A stretch of 64,000 bases of DNA from JANLYC01 sp963750495 (GTDB lineage: Bacteria; Actinomycetota; Actinomycetes; Propionibacteriales; Nocardioidaceae), in the NCBI GenBank assembly GCA_963750495.1, contig CAVVQV010000004.1, positions 310,001 through 374,000 on the forward strand, in the 5' to 3' direction. The translations under genes and the position numbers were made by a program. A model generated the notes under the pieces. It made no database searches. It saw only the letters and a list, made by a program, of their open reading frames with translations, and was not told where the DNA came from. This document shows, in pieces, positions 51,218-59,746 of this stretch; positions within the stretch are counted from its first letter, which is position 1, and each line of letters starts with the position of its first letter.

Positions 51218-53011
51218 GTGCACGAGTACTCCGTTCCGGCGACCTTCGACGTTCCCACGACAGGCAGCCTGACCGACGACATCGTCTCGCACGCCCGCGA
51301 CTCCCCCGACCGTGTCGCACTGAGCCGTCTCGTCGACGGCACCTGGGAACACGTCACGACGACTCAGTTCCTGGCCGAGGTACGAGCCGTTGCGCGTGGC
51401 CTGATCGCGACGGGTCTCGCCGCCGGAGACCGCGTCGCGCTGCTGTCGAAGACGCGCTACGAGTGGACGCTGTGCGACTACGCGATCTGGTACGTCGGCG
51501 CCGTCACCGTGCCTGTCTACGAAACATCATCCCCGGAGCAGGTCGCCTGGATCCTGTCCGACGCCGGCGCGGTGTTCGCCATCGCCGAGACGGGCGCCCA
51601 TCGAGCCATGGTCGAGGACATGGCTGCGTCGGTTCCCTCGCTACGACGCATCGTCGGGATCGACGACCACGGCTTGACGAAGCTGGCCGCTGAGGACGAC
51701 GGCACGCTCGTGAGTGACGAGCAGCTCGAGGAGCGACGCGTGAGCGTGACCCCGGGTTCCGTGGCCACGCTGATCTACACCTCGGGAACCACCGGTCGAC
51801 CCAAGGGCTGCGTGCTCACGCACCGGAACTTCATGGTCGAAGTGGGCACCGCGACCGACGTGCTGGGCGCGTTGTTCGAGCTCGATGAGGCCAGCACGCT
51901 GCTGTTCCTCCCGTTAGCGCATGTTTTTGCCAGAATCATCCAGGTCGGTGCGATCAGGGCTGGAGTGCGGCTCGGGCACACCGCCGACGTGACCCGCCTG
52001 GTGGACGACCTGGCGACGTTCCAGCCCACCTTCATCCTCGCCGTGCCCCGGGTGTTCGAGAAGATCTTCAACTCAGCGAGCCAGCGGGCCGCGTCCGAGG
52101 GTCGCGGCAAGATCTTCGGGTTCGCCGTCACGACGGCGATCGCCTACAGCCAAGCACTGGACCGGAGCGGGCCCGGGCCTCTGTTGCGGGCGCGCCACCG
52201 GCTGTTCGACCGGCTCGTGTACAGCAAGCTCCGCGCGTCCGTCGGCGGACAGGTCCAGTACGCCGTGTCGGGCGGCGCCCCGTTGGGGGAACGGCTGGCC
52301 CACTTCTTCCGCGGGACCGGCCTGCCGGTGCTGGAGGGATACGGCCTGACCGAGACGACTGCGGCCGTGGCCGTCAACCTGCCCGACGCCCAGCGGATCG
52401 GCACAGTCGGCAGGCCGATCCCCGGCACCGAGATCCGTGTCGACGACCACGGGGAGCTGCTCGTGCGAGGCGGCCAGATCTTCGCGGGCTATTTCAACCA
52501 TCCGAGCGCGACGGCCGCCGCACTGGACGACGGTGGCTGGTTCCTGACCGGGGATCTCGGTGAGATCGACGACGACGGCTTCGTCCGCATCACCGGCCGG
52601 AAAAAGGAGATCCTCGTGACGGCCGGTGGCAAGAACGTGGCCCCGGCCGTGCTCGAGGACCGGATCCGGGGGCACCACCTGATCAGCCAGTGCATGGTCG
52701 TGGGAGACGGCAGGCCCTTCGTGGCAGCGCTCGTCACGGTCGATCCGGAGGCATTCGCCGGCTGGGCCCGGACACACGGCAAGAGTGGCACGGTGAGCGG
52801 CCTGGTCCGCGATCCCGACCTCGTGGCCGAGGTGCAGGTCGCCATCGACGACGCCAACCGGGCGGTGTCGCGCGCAGAGGCGGTCCGCAAGTTTGCGATC
52901 CTGCCCATCGAGTGGACCGAGCTGACGGGTGAGCTCACCCCGACGCTCAAGCTCCGTCGGACCGTCGTCATGAGCGCCTTCCACGACGAGATCGAGTCGC
53001 TGTACATGTAG
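51218..53011 (+). CDS. Long-chain fatty acyl-CoA ligase (FadD15-like)
   Basis: ANL-superfamily enzyme that activates fatty acids via an acyl-adenylate. The 597-residue protein shows LIYTSGTTGRPKGCVLTH (ATP-binding A3), YGLTETTAAV (A5), GWFLTGDLGEIDDDG (A7/A8 hinge) and the catalytic Lys region GRKKEILVTAGGKNVAP. GTG at 51218 is preferred because GGGAGG precedes it and a nearby TAGCCT -10 box would give a short leader. It is divergent from the SRPBCC operon, as Rv2187 (fadD15) is. Confidence 0.95.
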   Translation: MHEYSVPATFDVPTTGSLTDDIVSHARDSPDRVALSRLVDGTWEHVTTTQFLAEVRAVARGLIATGLAAGDRVALLSKTRYEWTLCDYAIWYVGAVTVPVYETSSPEQVAWILSDAGAVFAIAETGAHRAMVEDMAASVPSLRRIVGIDDHGLTKLAAEDDGTLVSDEQLEERRVSVTPGSVATLIYTSGTTGRPKGCVLTHRNFMVEVGTATDVLGALFELDEASTLLFLPLAHVFARIIQVGAIRAGVRLGHTADVTRLVDDLATFQPTFILAVPRVFEKIFNSASQRAASEGRGKIFGFAVTTAIAYSQALDRSGPGPLLRARHRLFDRLVYSKLRASVGGQVQYAVSGGAPLGERLAHFFRGTGLPVLEGYGLTETTAAVAVNLPDAQRIGTVGRPIPGTEIRVDDHGELLVRGGQIFAGYFNHPSATAAALDDGGWFLTGDLGEIDDDGFVRITGRKKEILVTAGGKNVAPAVLEDRIRGHHLISQCMVVGDGRPFVAALVTVDPEAFAGWARTHGKSGTVSGLVRDPDLVAEVQVAIDDANRAVSRAEAVRKFAILPIEWTELTGELTPTLKLRRTVVMSAFHDEIESLYM

Positions 53012-53377
53012 GGCCAGCGCAGCCCTGAGCGTTGTTGCATTCTGTAGTCGTGCGTGCGCACTGAGTGATACGATTTATCAGTTTCGCGCCGATTTCTCCC
53101 TCATCCGAACGGCCCATTTCGGGCCGACGGTCGGCTCGTTTGCATCGTCGGATCAGCCAAAGGCCTCCCTGAGCCTGAGGGCGGAGATTACCTTGCTAGA
53201 CGGGCCTTCCAGCACGGAGACCCAGCGTGCCGAACGGCACAACCGCTCCATCTGCACCACCAGCACCACACCAGCACCACCCTCCGAACCACCACGAGTA
53301 GCACCTACCAGCAACTCCGTCGCACCATCACTAGCCACCTTTCAATGTTCGCGTTGAAACGGCCGTAAAGGGAAATC
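53012..53377. promoter_or_regulatory. Upstream region of the tad operon
   Basis: The gap contains an AT-richer stretch with a TACGAT-like -10 (53069-53074) and a low-G, CA-rich segment at about 53250-53340 that has few stop-poor frames. A short palindromic motif, TTCAATGTTCGCGTTGAA (53341-53358), lies about 20 bases upstream of the cpaB ATG. If the -10 assignment holds the leader is about 300 nt. No gene was found. Confidence 0.4.
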
Positions 53378-54133
53378 ATGGGACGCAGATCCGTATTGCT
53401 CATCGTCGCCATCGTCATCGCTGCGCTCGGCGCCACCCTGGTGTTCCTGTATGTCCAGGGAATCAACGACCGGGCCGTGGCTGACCAGGAGCCGGTCAAG
53501 GTGCTGTCCGCGACGAGCCAGATCGAGGCCGGCGAGACCATCGAGGCTGCACAGTCAGCCGGCAAGCTCGACCTGGTCGACATCCCCAGGGCCAACGTGC
53601 TCCCGGGCGCGTTGACCAGCACTGACTCACTCGCCGGCGAGATCGCGCTCACCACGGTCTACCCGGGCGAGCAGATCCTGCCCGGCCGCTTCGGCATCCC
53701 CGGCTCGCGCCAGTCCCTGACCATCCCGGACGGGACGATGGCGATCTCGATCCAGCTCGACGACCCGAATCGTGTCGCCGGCTTCGTGGCTCCCGGGTCG
53801 AAGGTAGCGATCTTCAACTCCGCCGACGCCGCGACGACGTCCGGCACCGGGTCGGGCGCGACCGGGCAGTTCACCCGGATCCTGCTGCCCGAGGTCGAGG
53901 TCATCGGTGTCGGTACCACCACGATCCTCAACACCACGACGACCGACGCCACCGGCGCTCAGACCACCGAGCAGATCCCGTCGACGATCCTCACCCTTGC
54001 GCTGACCCAAGCCGAGGCCGAGCGGGTCATCTACGCGAAGCAGAACGGCAGCCTGACCCTTGGGCTGCTGAACGACAAGTCGCGCGTGCGCCCGGGTCCG
54101 GGCGTGTCGTCCTCGAACCTCTTCACCAGCTAA
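53378..54133 (+). CDS. cpaB: Flp pilus assembly protein CpaB/RcpC
   Basis: Periplasmic/cell-wall-facing pilus assembly factor (251 residues). A membrane anchor (about residues 5-27, LLIVAIVIAALGATLVFLYV) is followed by the SAF domain (QIEAGETIEA, IPRANVLPG, YPGEQILPGRF) and a C-terminal half with the CpaB-specific EVEVIGVGTTTI segment. AAAGGGAA precedes the ATG. It heads a tightly packed operon (tadZ follows by eight bases) of type IVc tight-adherence pilus genes. Confidence 0.93.
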   Translation: MGRRSVLLIVAIVIAALGATLVFLYVQGINDRAVADQEPVKVLSATSQIEAGETIEAAQSAGKLDLVDIPRANVLPGALTSTDSLAGEIALTTVYPGEQILPGRFGIPGSRQSLTIPDGTMAISIQLDDPNRVAGFVAPGSKVAIFNSADAATTSGTGSGATGQFTRILLPEVEVIGVGTTTILNTTTTDATGAQTTEQIPSTILTLALTQAEAERVIYAKQNGSLTLGLLNDKSRVRPGPGVSSSNLFTS

Positions 54134-54141
54134 GGGAAGTC

Positions 54142-55347
54142 ATGACCGTCATCGTAGAGCTGGACGCCGGTACGGCTGAGGCGCTGACCGCGGCCGTCGG
54201 AGGCAACACGACCGTGGTTCCCGGTCTCGAGCAGGTCCGTCGGCACCTCGACGCACATCCGGGTGAGTACGCCGTCATCCTGGGCTCGTCCGTCGACCTC
54301 GCGGCCGGCGTCGCCCTGGCTGACACCCTGCGGGTCACCAAGCCCGCGCTTGGCGTCATCCTGGTCCGTCGCCGTGTCGACACGACCGTCCTCGCCGAGG
54401 CGTTGCGTGCCGGTATGCGGGAGGTCGTCGAAGAGCGCGACCTCACCGGACTGGCCGAAGCGGTCTCTCGGGTTTATTCCCTGCACGTCGCGCTGACCAA
54501 CGACGAAGGGCGCACGGCCGAATCAAGTGGGCCCCAGGGCAAGTTGATCACGGTCTTCTCAGCCAAGGGCGGCGTCGGCAAGACCACGGTCTCGACCAAC
54601 CTGGCTGCCGCCCTCGCGGACGGCGGGAAGCGAAACGTGTGCATCGTCGACCTCGACCTCGCGTTTGGTGACGTGTCGATCGTGATGCAGCTGTTCCCGG
54701 TTCACACCATCGCCGACGCAGCCGGAATCGACCGCAGGCTCGACCCTACGGTGGTCGAAGCGCTACTCACAGAGCACTCGCCAGGCCTCAAGGTGTTGGC
54801 TGCGCCGGTGCAGCCAGAGGCCAAGGACAGACTCAACGGTGAGACGATCGGTCAGATCCTGCGCGTCCTCAAGACCTGCTTCGACGTGGTCGTCATCGAC
54901 ACCCCGCCGGCGTTTGACGACGCGGTGCTGCAGGCGTTCGACGAGTCAGACCTGATCGTGCTGGTCGGCACCCTCGACGTACCGGCACTGAAGAGCCTCA
55001 AGATCACGGCCGAGACGCTCGGGCTACTCAACCACCCCCGCGAGAAGTGGCGCTTCGTGCTGAACCGGGCTGACATGAAGGTCGGCCTCACACCGGCCGA
55101 GGTCGAGAAGACGCTCGACCTGAAGATCTCTGCGTCGGTCCCGCAGTCCAACGACGTGCCGACGTGCACCAACCAGGGCCGCCCGATCGTCCTCGAGAAC
55201 CCGCGGCACAGCGTGTCGCAGGTCATCAAGAAATTTGCCGCCGACTGCATGTCGTCGACTTTCACCCCCACCAGTACCGAGCAGGAGGCTGAGGTCACCC
55301 CCGAAGCCAAGCGCGGCGGTCTGCTTCGTAGGAGGGCATCCAAGTGA
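54142..55347 (+). CDS. TadZ/CpaE-type localisation ATPase
   Basis: ParA/MinD-like ATPase that marks the pilus assembly pole. The N-terminal part (about 1-125) is a receiver-like domain without a typical phospho-acceptor pattern; the C-terminal ATPase shows VFSAKGGVGKTTVSTNLAAAL at about 138-158 (deviant Walker A) and VVVIDTPPAFDDAVLQAF (Walker B). It is 401 residues, normal for this class. The stop overlaps the tadA start by four bases. Confidence 0.92.
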   Translation: MTVIVELDAGTAEALTAAVGGNTTVVPGLEQVRRHLDAHPGEYAVILGSSVDLAAGVALADTLRVTKPALGVILVRRRVDTTVLAEALRAGMREVVEERDLTGLAEAVSRVYSLHVALTNDEGRTAESSGPQGKLITVFSAKGGVGKTTVSTNLAAALADGGKRNVCIVDLDLAFGDVSIVMQLFPVHTIADAAGIDRRLDPTVVEALLTEHSPGLKVLAAPVQPEAKDRLNGETIGQILRVLKTCFDVVVIDTPPAFDDAVLQAFDESDLIVLVGTLDVPALKSLKITAETLGLLNHPREKWRFVLNRADMKVGLTPAEVEKTLDLKISASVPQSNDVPTCTNQGRPIVLENPRHSVSQVIKKFAADCMSSTFTPTSTEQEAEVTPEAKRGGLLRRRASK

Positions 55348-56735
55348 GCCTCGCCGATCGTCTTGCCCAGGCCCAGCTAGACCGAGGGACCACAGCGGCC
55401 GCAACCCCTGCCGGCACCGCTGCGAACGGACAGCGGGAACGGAGCCACTCCACCGAAGATCCCTTCGCCGACGTCAAGCGCACCGTTCACCAGCGCCTGG
55501 TGTCCACCATCGGACCCAAGCTGTACGACGCCAACAAGTCTCAGGGCGAGCTCGAGCAGCAGGTTCGAGCCACGCTCCAAGAGGTGATCGCCGGCGAGGA
55601 CACCCCGCTCACGATGAGCGACCGGGTCCGCATCGCCCAGGAGATCGCCGACGACATCCTCGGCTATGGCCCCATCGAGCCCTTCCTGCGCGACTCGGAC
55701 ACGACCGAAGTCATGGTCAACGGCCCCTTTGACATCTGGATCGAGAAGGGCGGCAAGATCCAGCGCGTCGACGGCCGGTTCAACGACGAGGCGCACCTTC
55801 GCCGGACGATCGAGAAGATCGTCGCCAAGGTCGGTCGCCGCATCGACGAGTCGAGCCCGATGTGTGACGCTCGTCTGCCCGACGGCAGCCGTGTGAACGC
55901 CGTGGTGCCGCCGCTGGCGCTCGACGGCTCCATGCTCACCATTCGTAAGTTCTCCGCTGACCCGTACACGGTCGACGACCTCATCGTCTTCGGCACGTTC
56001 ACTCCCCCGGTAGCCGAGATGCTCCGCGACTGCGTCAAGGGACGGCTGAACATCCTCGTCTCCGGTGGTACCGGCGCCGGTAAGACGACGACGCTGAACG
56101 TGTTGTCGTCGTTCATCCCCGCAGACGAGCGCATCATCACGATCGAGGACGCAGCCGAGCTCCGGCTGCACCAAGACCACGTGCTGCGCCTGGAGTCGCG
56201 TCCCCCGAACATCGAGGGTAAAGGCGAGGTCAAGATCCGCGACCTGGTCCGCAACTCGCTGCGTATGCGACCCGACCGCATCGTCGTCGGTGAGATCCGC
56301 GACGCCGCCGCCCTCGACATGCTCCAGGCCATGAACACCGGCCACGACGGCTCGATCTCCACGCTGCACGCCAACACCCCCCGGGACGCCCTCGCGCGTC
56401 TCGAGACCATGGTGCTGATGGCGGGCATGGACCTGCCGGTCAAGGCCATCCGTGAGCAGGTTGCCAGCGCCGTCGATCTCATCGTGCAGCAGACTCGCCT
56501 CAAGGACGGCAGCCGTCGGATCACGTACGTGACCGAGGTCGCTGGTATGGAAGGCGACATCATCACCTTGCAGGACCTCTTCGCCTTCGACTACAGCCAA
56601 GGCTGGGACGACAACGGCAAGACCAAGGGTTCGCTCCGCTCGAAGGGGCTGCGGCCGAAGTTCACCGAGAAGGTGGCTCATCACGGAGTCACGATCGACC
56701 CGCGGCTCTTCATGCTCGACGGACCAGCGCGATGA
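55344..56735 (+). CDS. tadA: TadA/CpaF pilus-assembly secretion ATPase
   Basis: Hexameric motor of the Flp/Tad system. The 463 residues include the N-terminal domain (about 35-190), Walker A GGTGAGKTTTLNVLSS (about 241-250), the Asp box EDAAELRLHQDHVLRLE, Walker B RPDRIVVGEIRDAAALDML and the His box HDGSISTLHANTPRDALARLE. It overlaps tadZ and the following VWA-TadB gene by four bases each (ATGA), so stoichiometric expression is likely. Confidence 0.96.
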   Translation: MSLADRLAQAQLDRGTTAAATPAGTAANGQRERSHSTEDPFADVKRTVHQRLVSTIGPKLYDANKSQGELEQQVRATLQEVIAGEDTPLTMSDRVRIAQEIADDILGYGPIEPFLRDSDTTEVMVNGPFDIWIEKGGKIQRVDGRFNDEAHLRRTIEKIVAKVGRRIDESSPMCDARLPDGSRVNAVVPPLALDGSMLTIRKFSADPYTVDDLIVFGTFTPPVAEMLRDCVKGRLNILVSGGTGAGKTTTLNVLSSFIPADERIITIEDAAELRLHQDHVLRLESRPPNIEGKGEVKIRDLVRNSLRMRPDRIVVGEIRDAAALDMLQAMNTGHDGSISTLHANTPRDALARLETMVLMAGMDLPVKAIREQVASAVDLIVQQTRLKDGSRRITYVTEVAGMEGDIITLQDLFAFDYSQGWDDNGKTKGSLRSKGLRPKFTEKVAHHGVTIDPRLFMLDGPAR

Positions 56736-58660
56736 GGGCCGTGCTGCGGGCCTGCAGCACGGTGTTCACTGCCGGGCTGATCCTGGCCCTCCCCGTCGGC
56801 ACGGCCTTCGCCGACGAGACCGGTCGGATCGACAACGTCTCGACCAAGGGTTCGACCGTCAGCGTGCTGTACTCGCTGCCGGGCGTGCCCGACGACGTGA
56901 GCCCGGACCTGAACTCGGTCACGGTCATCCTTGGCGACCAGCAGTTCGAAGCCACTGCCAAGCCCGCCAGCAGCTCCGCCAACACCGTGAAGCGGACGGC
57001 CGTGCTTGCCATCGACGTCAGCGACAGCATGAAGGGCGAGTCGTTCACTGCCGCCCGCGATGCCGCCACGGCGTACATCGACCAGGCTCCCAGTGACGTC
57101 TACATCGGGATCGTGACGTTCGCGAGCAAGGTCGAGACCGTTCAGGCTCCCACGCAGGACAAGGCAGCGCTCGAGCAAGCCGTCGCCGGCTTGAGCCTGA
57201 CCCGCACCACGCATCTGTACGACGGACTGCTGCAGGCCCTCGACGTGGCCGGCACAGAGGGGCAGCGCAACATCTTGCTTCTCTCCGACGGGCGCGACAC
57301 CACCTCGACGCCGTTGTCGACCGTCGTCGCCGAAGCCACCAGCGCCGACGTCCGGATCGATGCCATCGCGCTCGGTCAGAAGGTCGCGGCGGACTCGCCC
57401 TTGCAGCAGGTCGCCGATGCTACGCAAGGCACGGTGACGTCTACGTCCAGTCCCTCCGACCTCAAAAAGCTGTTCACCAGCCAGGCGACCGATCTCGCCC
57501 AACAGCTCGTCATCACGTTCGACGCTCCCCCCGCCGCTAGTTCCGGCACGCTCCAGGTTTCGATCGACGCCGGCGGCCAGACCGTGACCGATGGCACGTA
57601 CGTCGCCCTGGCTGCAGGCGAGGCGATCGCCAGCAAGCCGACCTACACGAAGTCGGAGTCCGGCCTGCCGAGCGTGTCCCGACCGATTCTCATCGGTGGC
57701 GTTGGGCTGCTCTTCCTGGGCCTGGCAGTGCTGCTCGGCTTCGGCATGACTCGCCTCACGCCCGCGGAGGCCACTCCGATGCAGCAGCAGCTGTCGCTGT
57801 ACACCGTCCACGGGATGAAGCGCTCGAGCGGCAAGAAGGGCGGTGAGCAGGGTGCTCAGCAGCTCAAGGACTCCGCCGTCGCGATCGCCGACCGCATCAT
57901 GGAGCAGCACGACTTCGAGGAGTCGCTGTCAAAGAAGCTCGAGCGGGCAGGTCTCAACCTCAAGGCCTCCGAGTGGTTGCTCGTGCATGCCGGCATCTTC
58001 GTCGGCTCTGCCCTGGTGAGCGTCATGCTGACCAACGGCAACTGGATCTTCATGGTGATCGTGGGAATCGCCGGCCTCATCCTGCCGTGGGTCTACCTCT
58101 CGCTGAAGGAGTCGCGTCGGATCAAGGCCTTCCAGACCGGTCTGGCTCCCACGCTGCAAATTCTGGCCGGTGCGCTGCAAGCAGGATTGTCACTGCCCCA
58201 AGCCATCGACACCGTCGTCCAGGAAGGGTCCGAGCCGGTCGCCGGCGAGTTTCGCCATGCGATCATCGAACAGCGACTCGGTGTCGAGATCGAAGACTCG
58301 CTCGAGTCGGTCGCGGATCGTATGGGCAGCTTGGACTTCAAATGGGTCGTCATGGCCATCCGCATCCAACGCGAGGTCGGCGGAAACCTCGCCGAGCTGC
58401 TGCTCACGGTTGCGGCAACCCTGCGTGAACGCGAGTACCTGCGGAGGCAGGTGTCGGTCCTCAGCGCCGAAGGACGCCTCAGCGCGTTCATCCTCGGAGG
58501 ATTGCCGCCGTTCTTTGTCGCTTACCTGGCGATGGCGCGACCGACATACCTGTCTCCCCTGTTCCACACGCCCATCGGGTGGGGCATGATCGCCACCGCG
58601 TGCGTGCTCATGACGGTCGGCATCATCTGGCTCAAGCAAGCTGTGAAGGTCGTGGTCTGA
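56732..58660 (+). CDS. Fusion of von Willebrand A domain and TadB-type inner-membrane platform
   Basis: 642-residue two-part protein. Residues 1-28 look like a signal peptide (VFTAGLILALPVGTAFA); a von Willebrand A domain follows (about 85-260) with intact MIDAS residues AIDVSDSMKGES (Asp about 95), Thr in LTRTTHLYDG and Asp in LLSDGRD. A membrane helix (about 308-331), then the T2SSF domain (about 450-600) with RIQREVGGNLAELL typical of TadB, and C-terminal helices complete it. The VWA portion would face outside, the platform lies in the membrane. Possible role: linking the pilus to a surface partner, by inference. Confidence 0.93.
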   Translation: MRAVLRACSTVFTAGLILALPVGTAFADETGRIDNVSTKGSTVSVLYSLPGVPDDVSPDLNSVTVILGDQQFEATAKPASSSANTVKRTAVLAIDVSDSMKGESFTAARDAATAYIDQAPSDVYIGIVTFASKVETVQAPTQDKAALEQAVAGLSLTRTTHLYDGLLQALDVAGTEGQRNILLLSDGRDTTSTPLSTVVAEATSADVRIDAIALGQKVAADSPLQQVADATQGTVTSTSSPSDLKKLFTSQATDLAQQLVITFDAPPAASSGTLQVSIDAGGQTVTDGTYVALAAGEAIASKPTYTKSESGLPSVSRPILIGGVGLLFLGLAVLLGFGMTRLTPAEATPMQQQLSLYTVHGMKRSSGKKGGEQGAQQLKDSAVAIADRIMEQHDFEESLSKKLERAGLNLKASEWLLVHAGIFVGSALVSVMLTNGNWIFMVIVGIAGLILPWVYLSLKESRRIKAFQTGLAPTLQILAGALQAGLSLPQAIDTVVQEGSEPVAGEFRHAIIEQRLGVEIEDSLESVADRMGSLDFKWVVMAIRIQREVGGNLAELLLTVAATLREREYLRRQVSVLSAEGRLSAFILGGLPPFFVAYLAMARPTYLSPLFHTPIGWGMIATACVLMTVGIIWLKQAVKVVV

Positions 58661-58661
58661 C

Positions 58662-59627
58662 ATGTCCTCTCTCACCGCGGGTCTCGACCCGTCGATGCTG
58701 CTCATGTTGGGCATCGGCGGTGTCTTCGTCAGCGTCGGCATCGCACTGACCGTCATCGGCGTCACCACGCAGGAGAAGAAGGCGGTGAGCCGGTCGCTGT
58801 CCGCCCTCGAGGCGATGAGCGGAAGCGGACCGGACCTCTCCCAAGACCTCGACCTGCCGTTCAAGGAGCGCGTCCTCGAGCCCATGATCGCCCGGTTCTC
58901 CCGGATGGGGCGGAAGCTTGTGCCCAGCGATGGCACGTCGCGCATCCAGCACCGCCTCGACATCGCCGGCAACCCGATCGGTTGGACTGCGGATCGCATC
59001 GTCGGTCTCAAGACCGCGGGCTTCGCCGGGATGCTCCTGTTGAGCGTGATCCTGACGACGGTCGTCGGAACGTCGCTGATGTTCACGCTCGTCGCTGTCG
59101 TCGGGCTGAGCCTGATCGGTTACATGGCGCCGAACCTCTACTTGTACCAGCTCGGATCGGACCGGTCAGAACAGATGCAACGTGACCTCCCCGACGCCCT
59201 GGATCTGCTGACGATCTCGGTTGAGGCCGGGCTCGCCTTCGACGCGGCCCTCGCCCGCGTTGCCAAGAGCACGGACGGGCCACTGGCTCAGGAGTTCGCT
59301 CGTGTCCTCCAGGAGATGAACATCGGCATGGGCCGCGCCACGGCCATGCGGGCTCTCGGGGAGAGGACGTCGATCCCCGAGCTCAAGGGCTTCGTCACTG
59401 CAATGATTCAGGCAGATGCCTTCGGTATCCCAATCGGCCAGGTGCTGCGGATCCAATCGGGCGAAATGCGCACGAAGCGCCGGCAGCGGGCCGAGGAAAA
59501 GGCCCAGAAGGTGCCGGTGAAGATCCTCTTCCCGCTGATGTTCTGCATCCTGCCGACGCTGTTCATCGCGGTCATCGGACCCGGTGTCATCGGCATGATT
59601 ACGGCATTTGCGCAGTCCGGGCAGTAA
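58662..59627 (+). CDS. TadC-type inner-membrane platform protein
   Basis: Second platform protein of the type IVc pilus, 321 residues. Membrane helices at the N-terminus (about 12-32), in the middle (about 115-150) and at the C-terminus flank a T2SSF-like cytoplasmic domain (LTISVEAGLAFDAALARVAK and RMGRKLVPSD). ATG follows the VWA-TadB stop by one base. No tadD/E/F or prepilin peptidase gene follows; they must lie elsewhere or be absent. A possible terminator lies after the stop. Confidence 0.92.
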   Translation: MSSLTAGLDPSMLLMLGIGGVFVSVGIALTVIGVTTQEKKAVSRSLSALEAMSGSGPDLSQDLDLPFKERVLEPMIARFSRMGRKLVPSDGTSRIQHRLDIAGNPIGWTADRIVGLKTAGFAGMLLLSVILTTVVGTSLMFTLVAVVGLSLIGYMAPNLYLYQLGSDRSEQMQRDLPDALDLLTISVEAGLAFDAALARVAKSTDGPLAQEFARVLQEMNIGMGRATAMRALGERTSIPELKGFVTAMIQADAFGIPIGQVLRIQSGEMRTKRRQRAEEKAQKVPVKILFPLMFCILPTLFIAVIGPGVIGMITAFAQSGQ

Positions 59628-59657
59628 TTCCGTCCGCCGAATGGCCGCGCCCATACC

Positions 59658-59693
59658 GTTACTTAGGGCTAGAGGTCTGTAGCCTCAAGTAAC
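59658..59693 (+). terminator. Inverted repeat between tadC and the sensor kinase
   Basis: Arms GTTACTT (59658-59664) and AAGTAAC (59687-59693), with further partial pairing inside. It is in the 119-bp gap after the tad operon and could be a weak terminator or a regulator site; no T-run is present. Confidence 0.35.
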
Positions 59694-59746
59694 TATGTTC
59701 GGCGAAACCATGCGTACTAGTCCTCACTCAGTGTCATGATACAACC

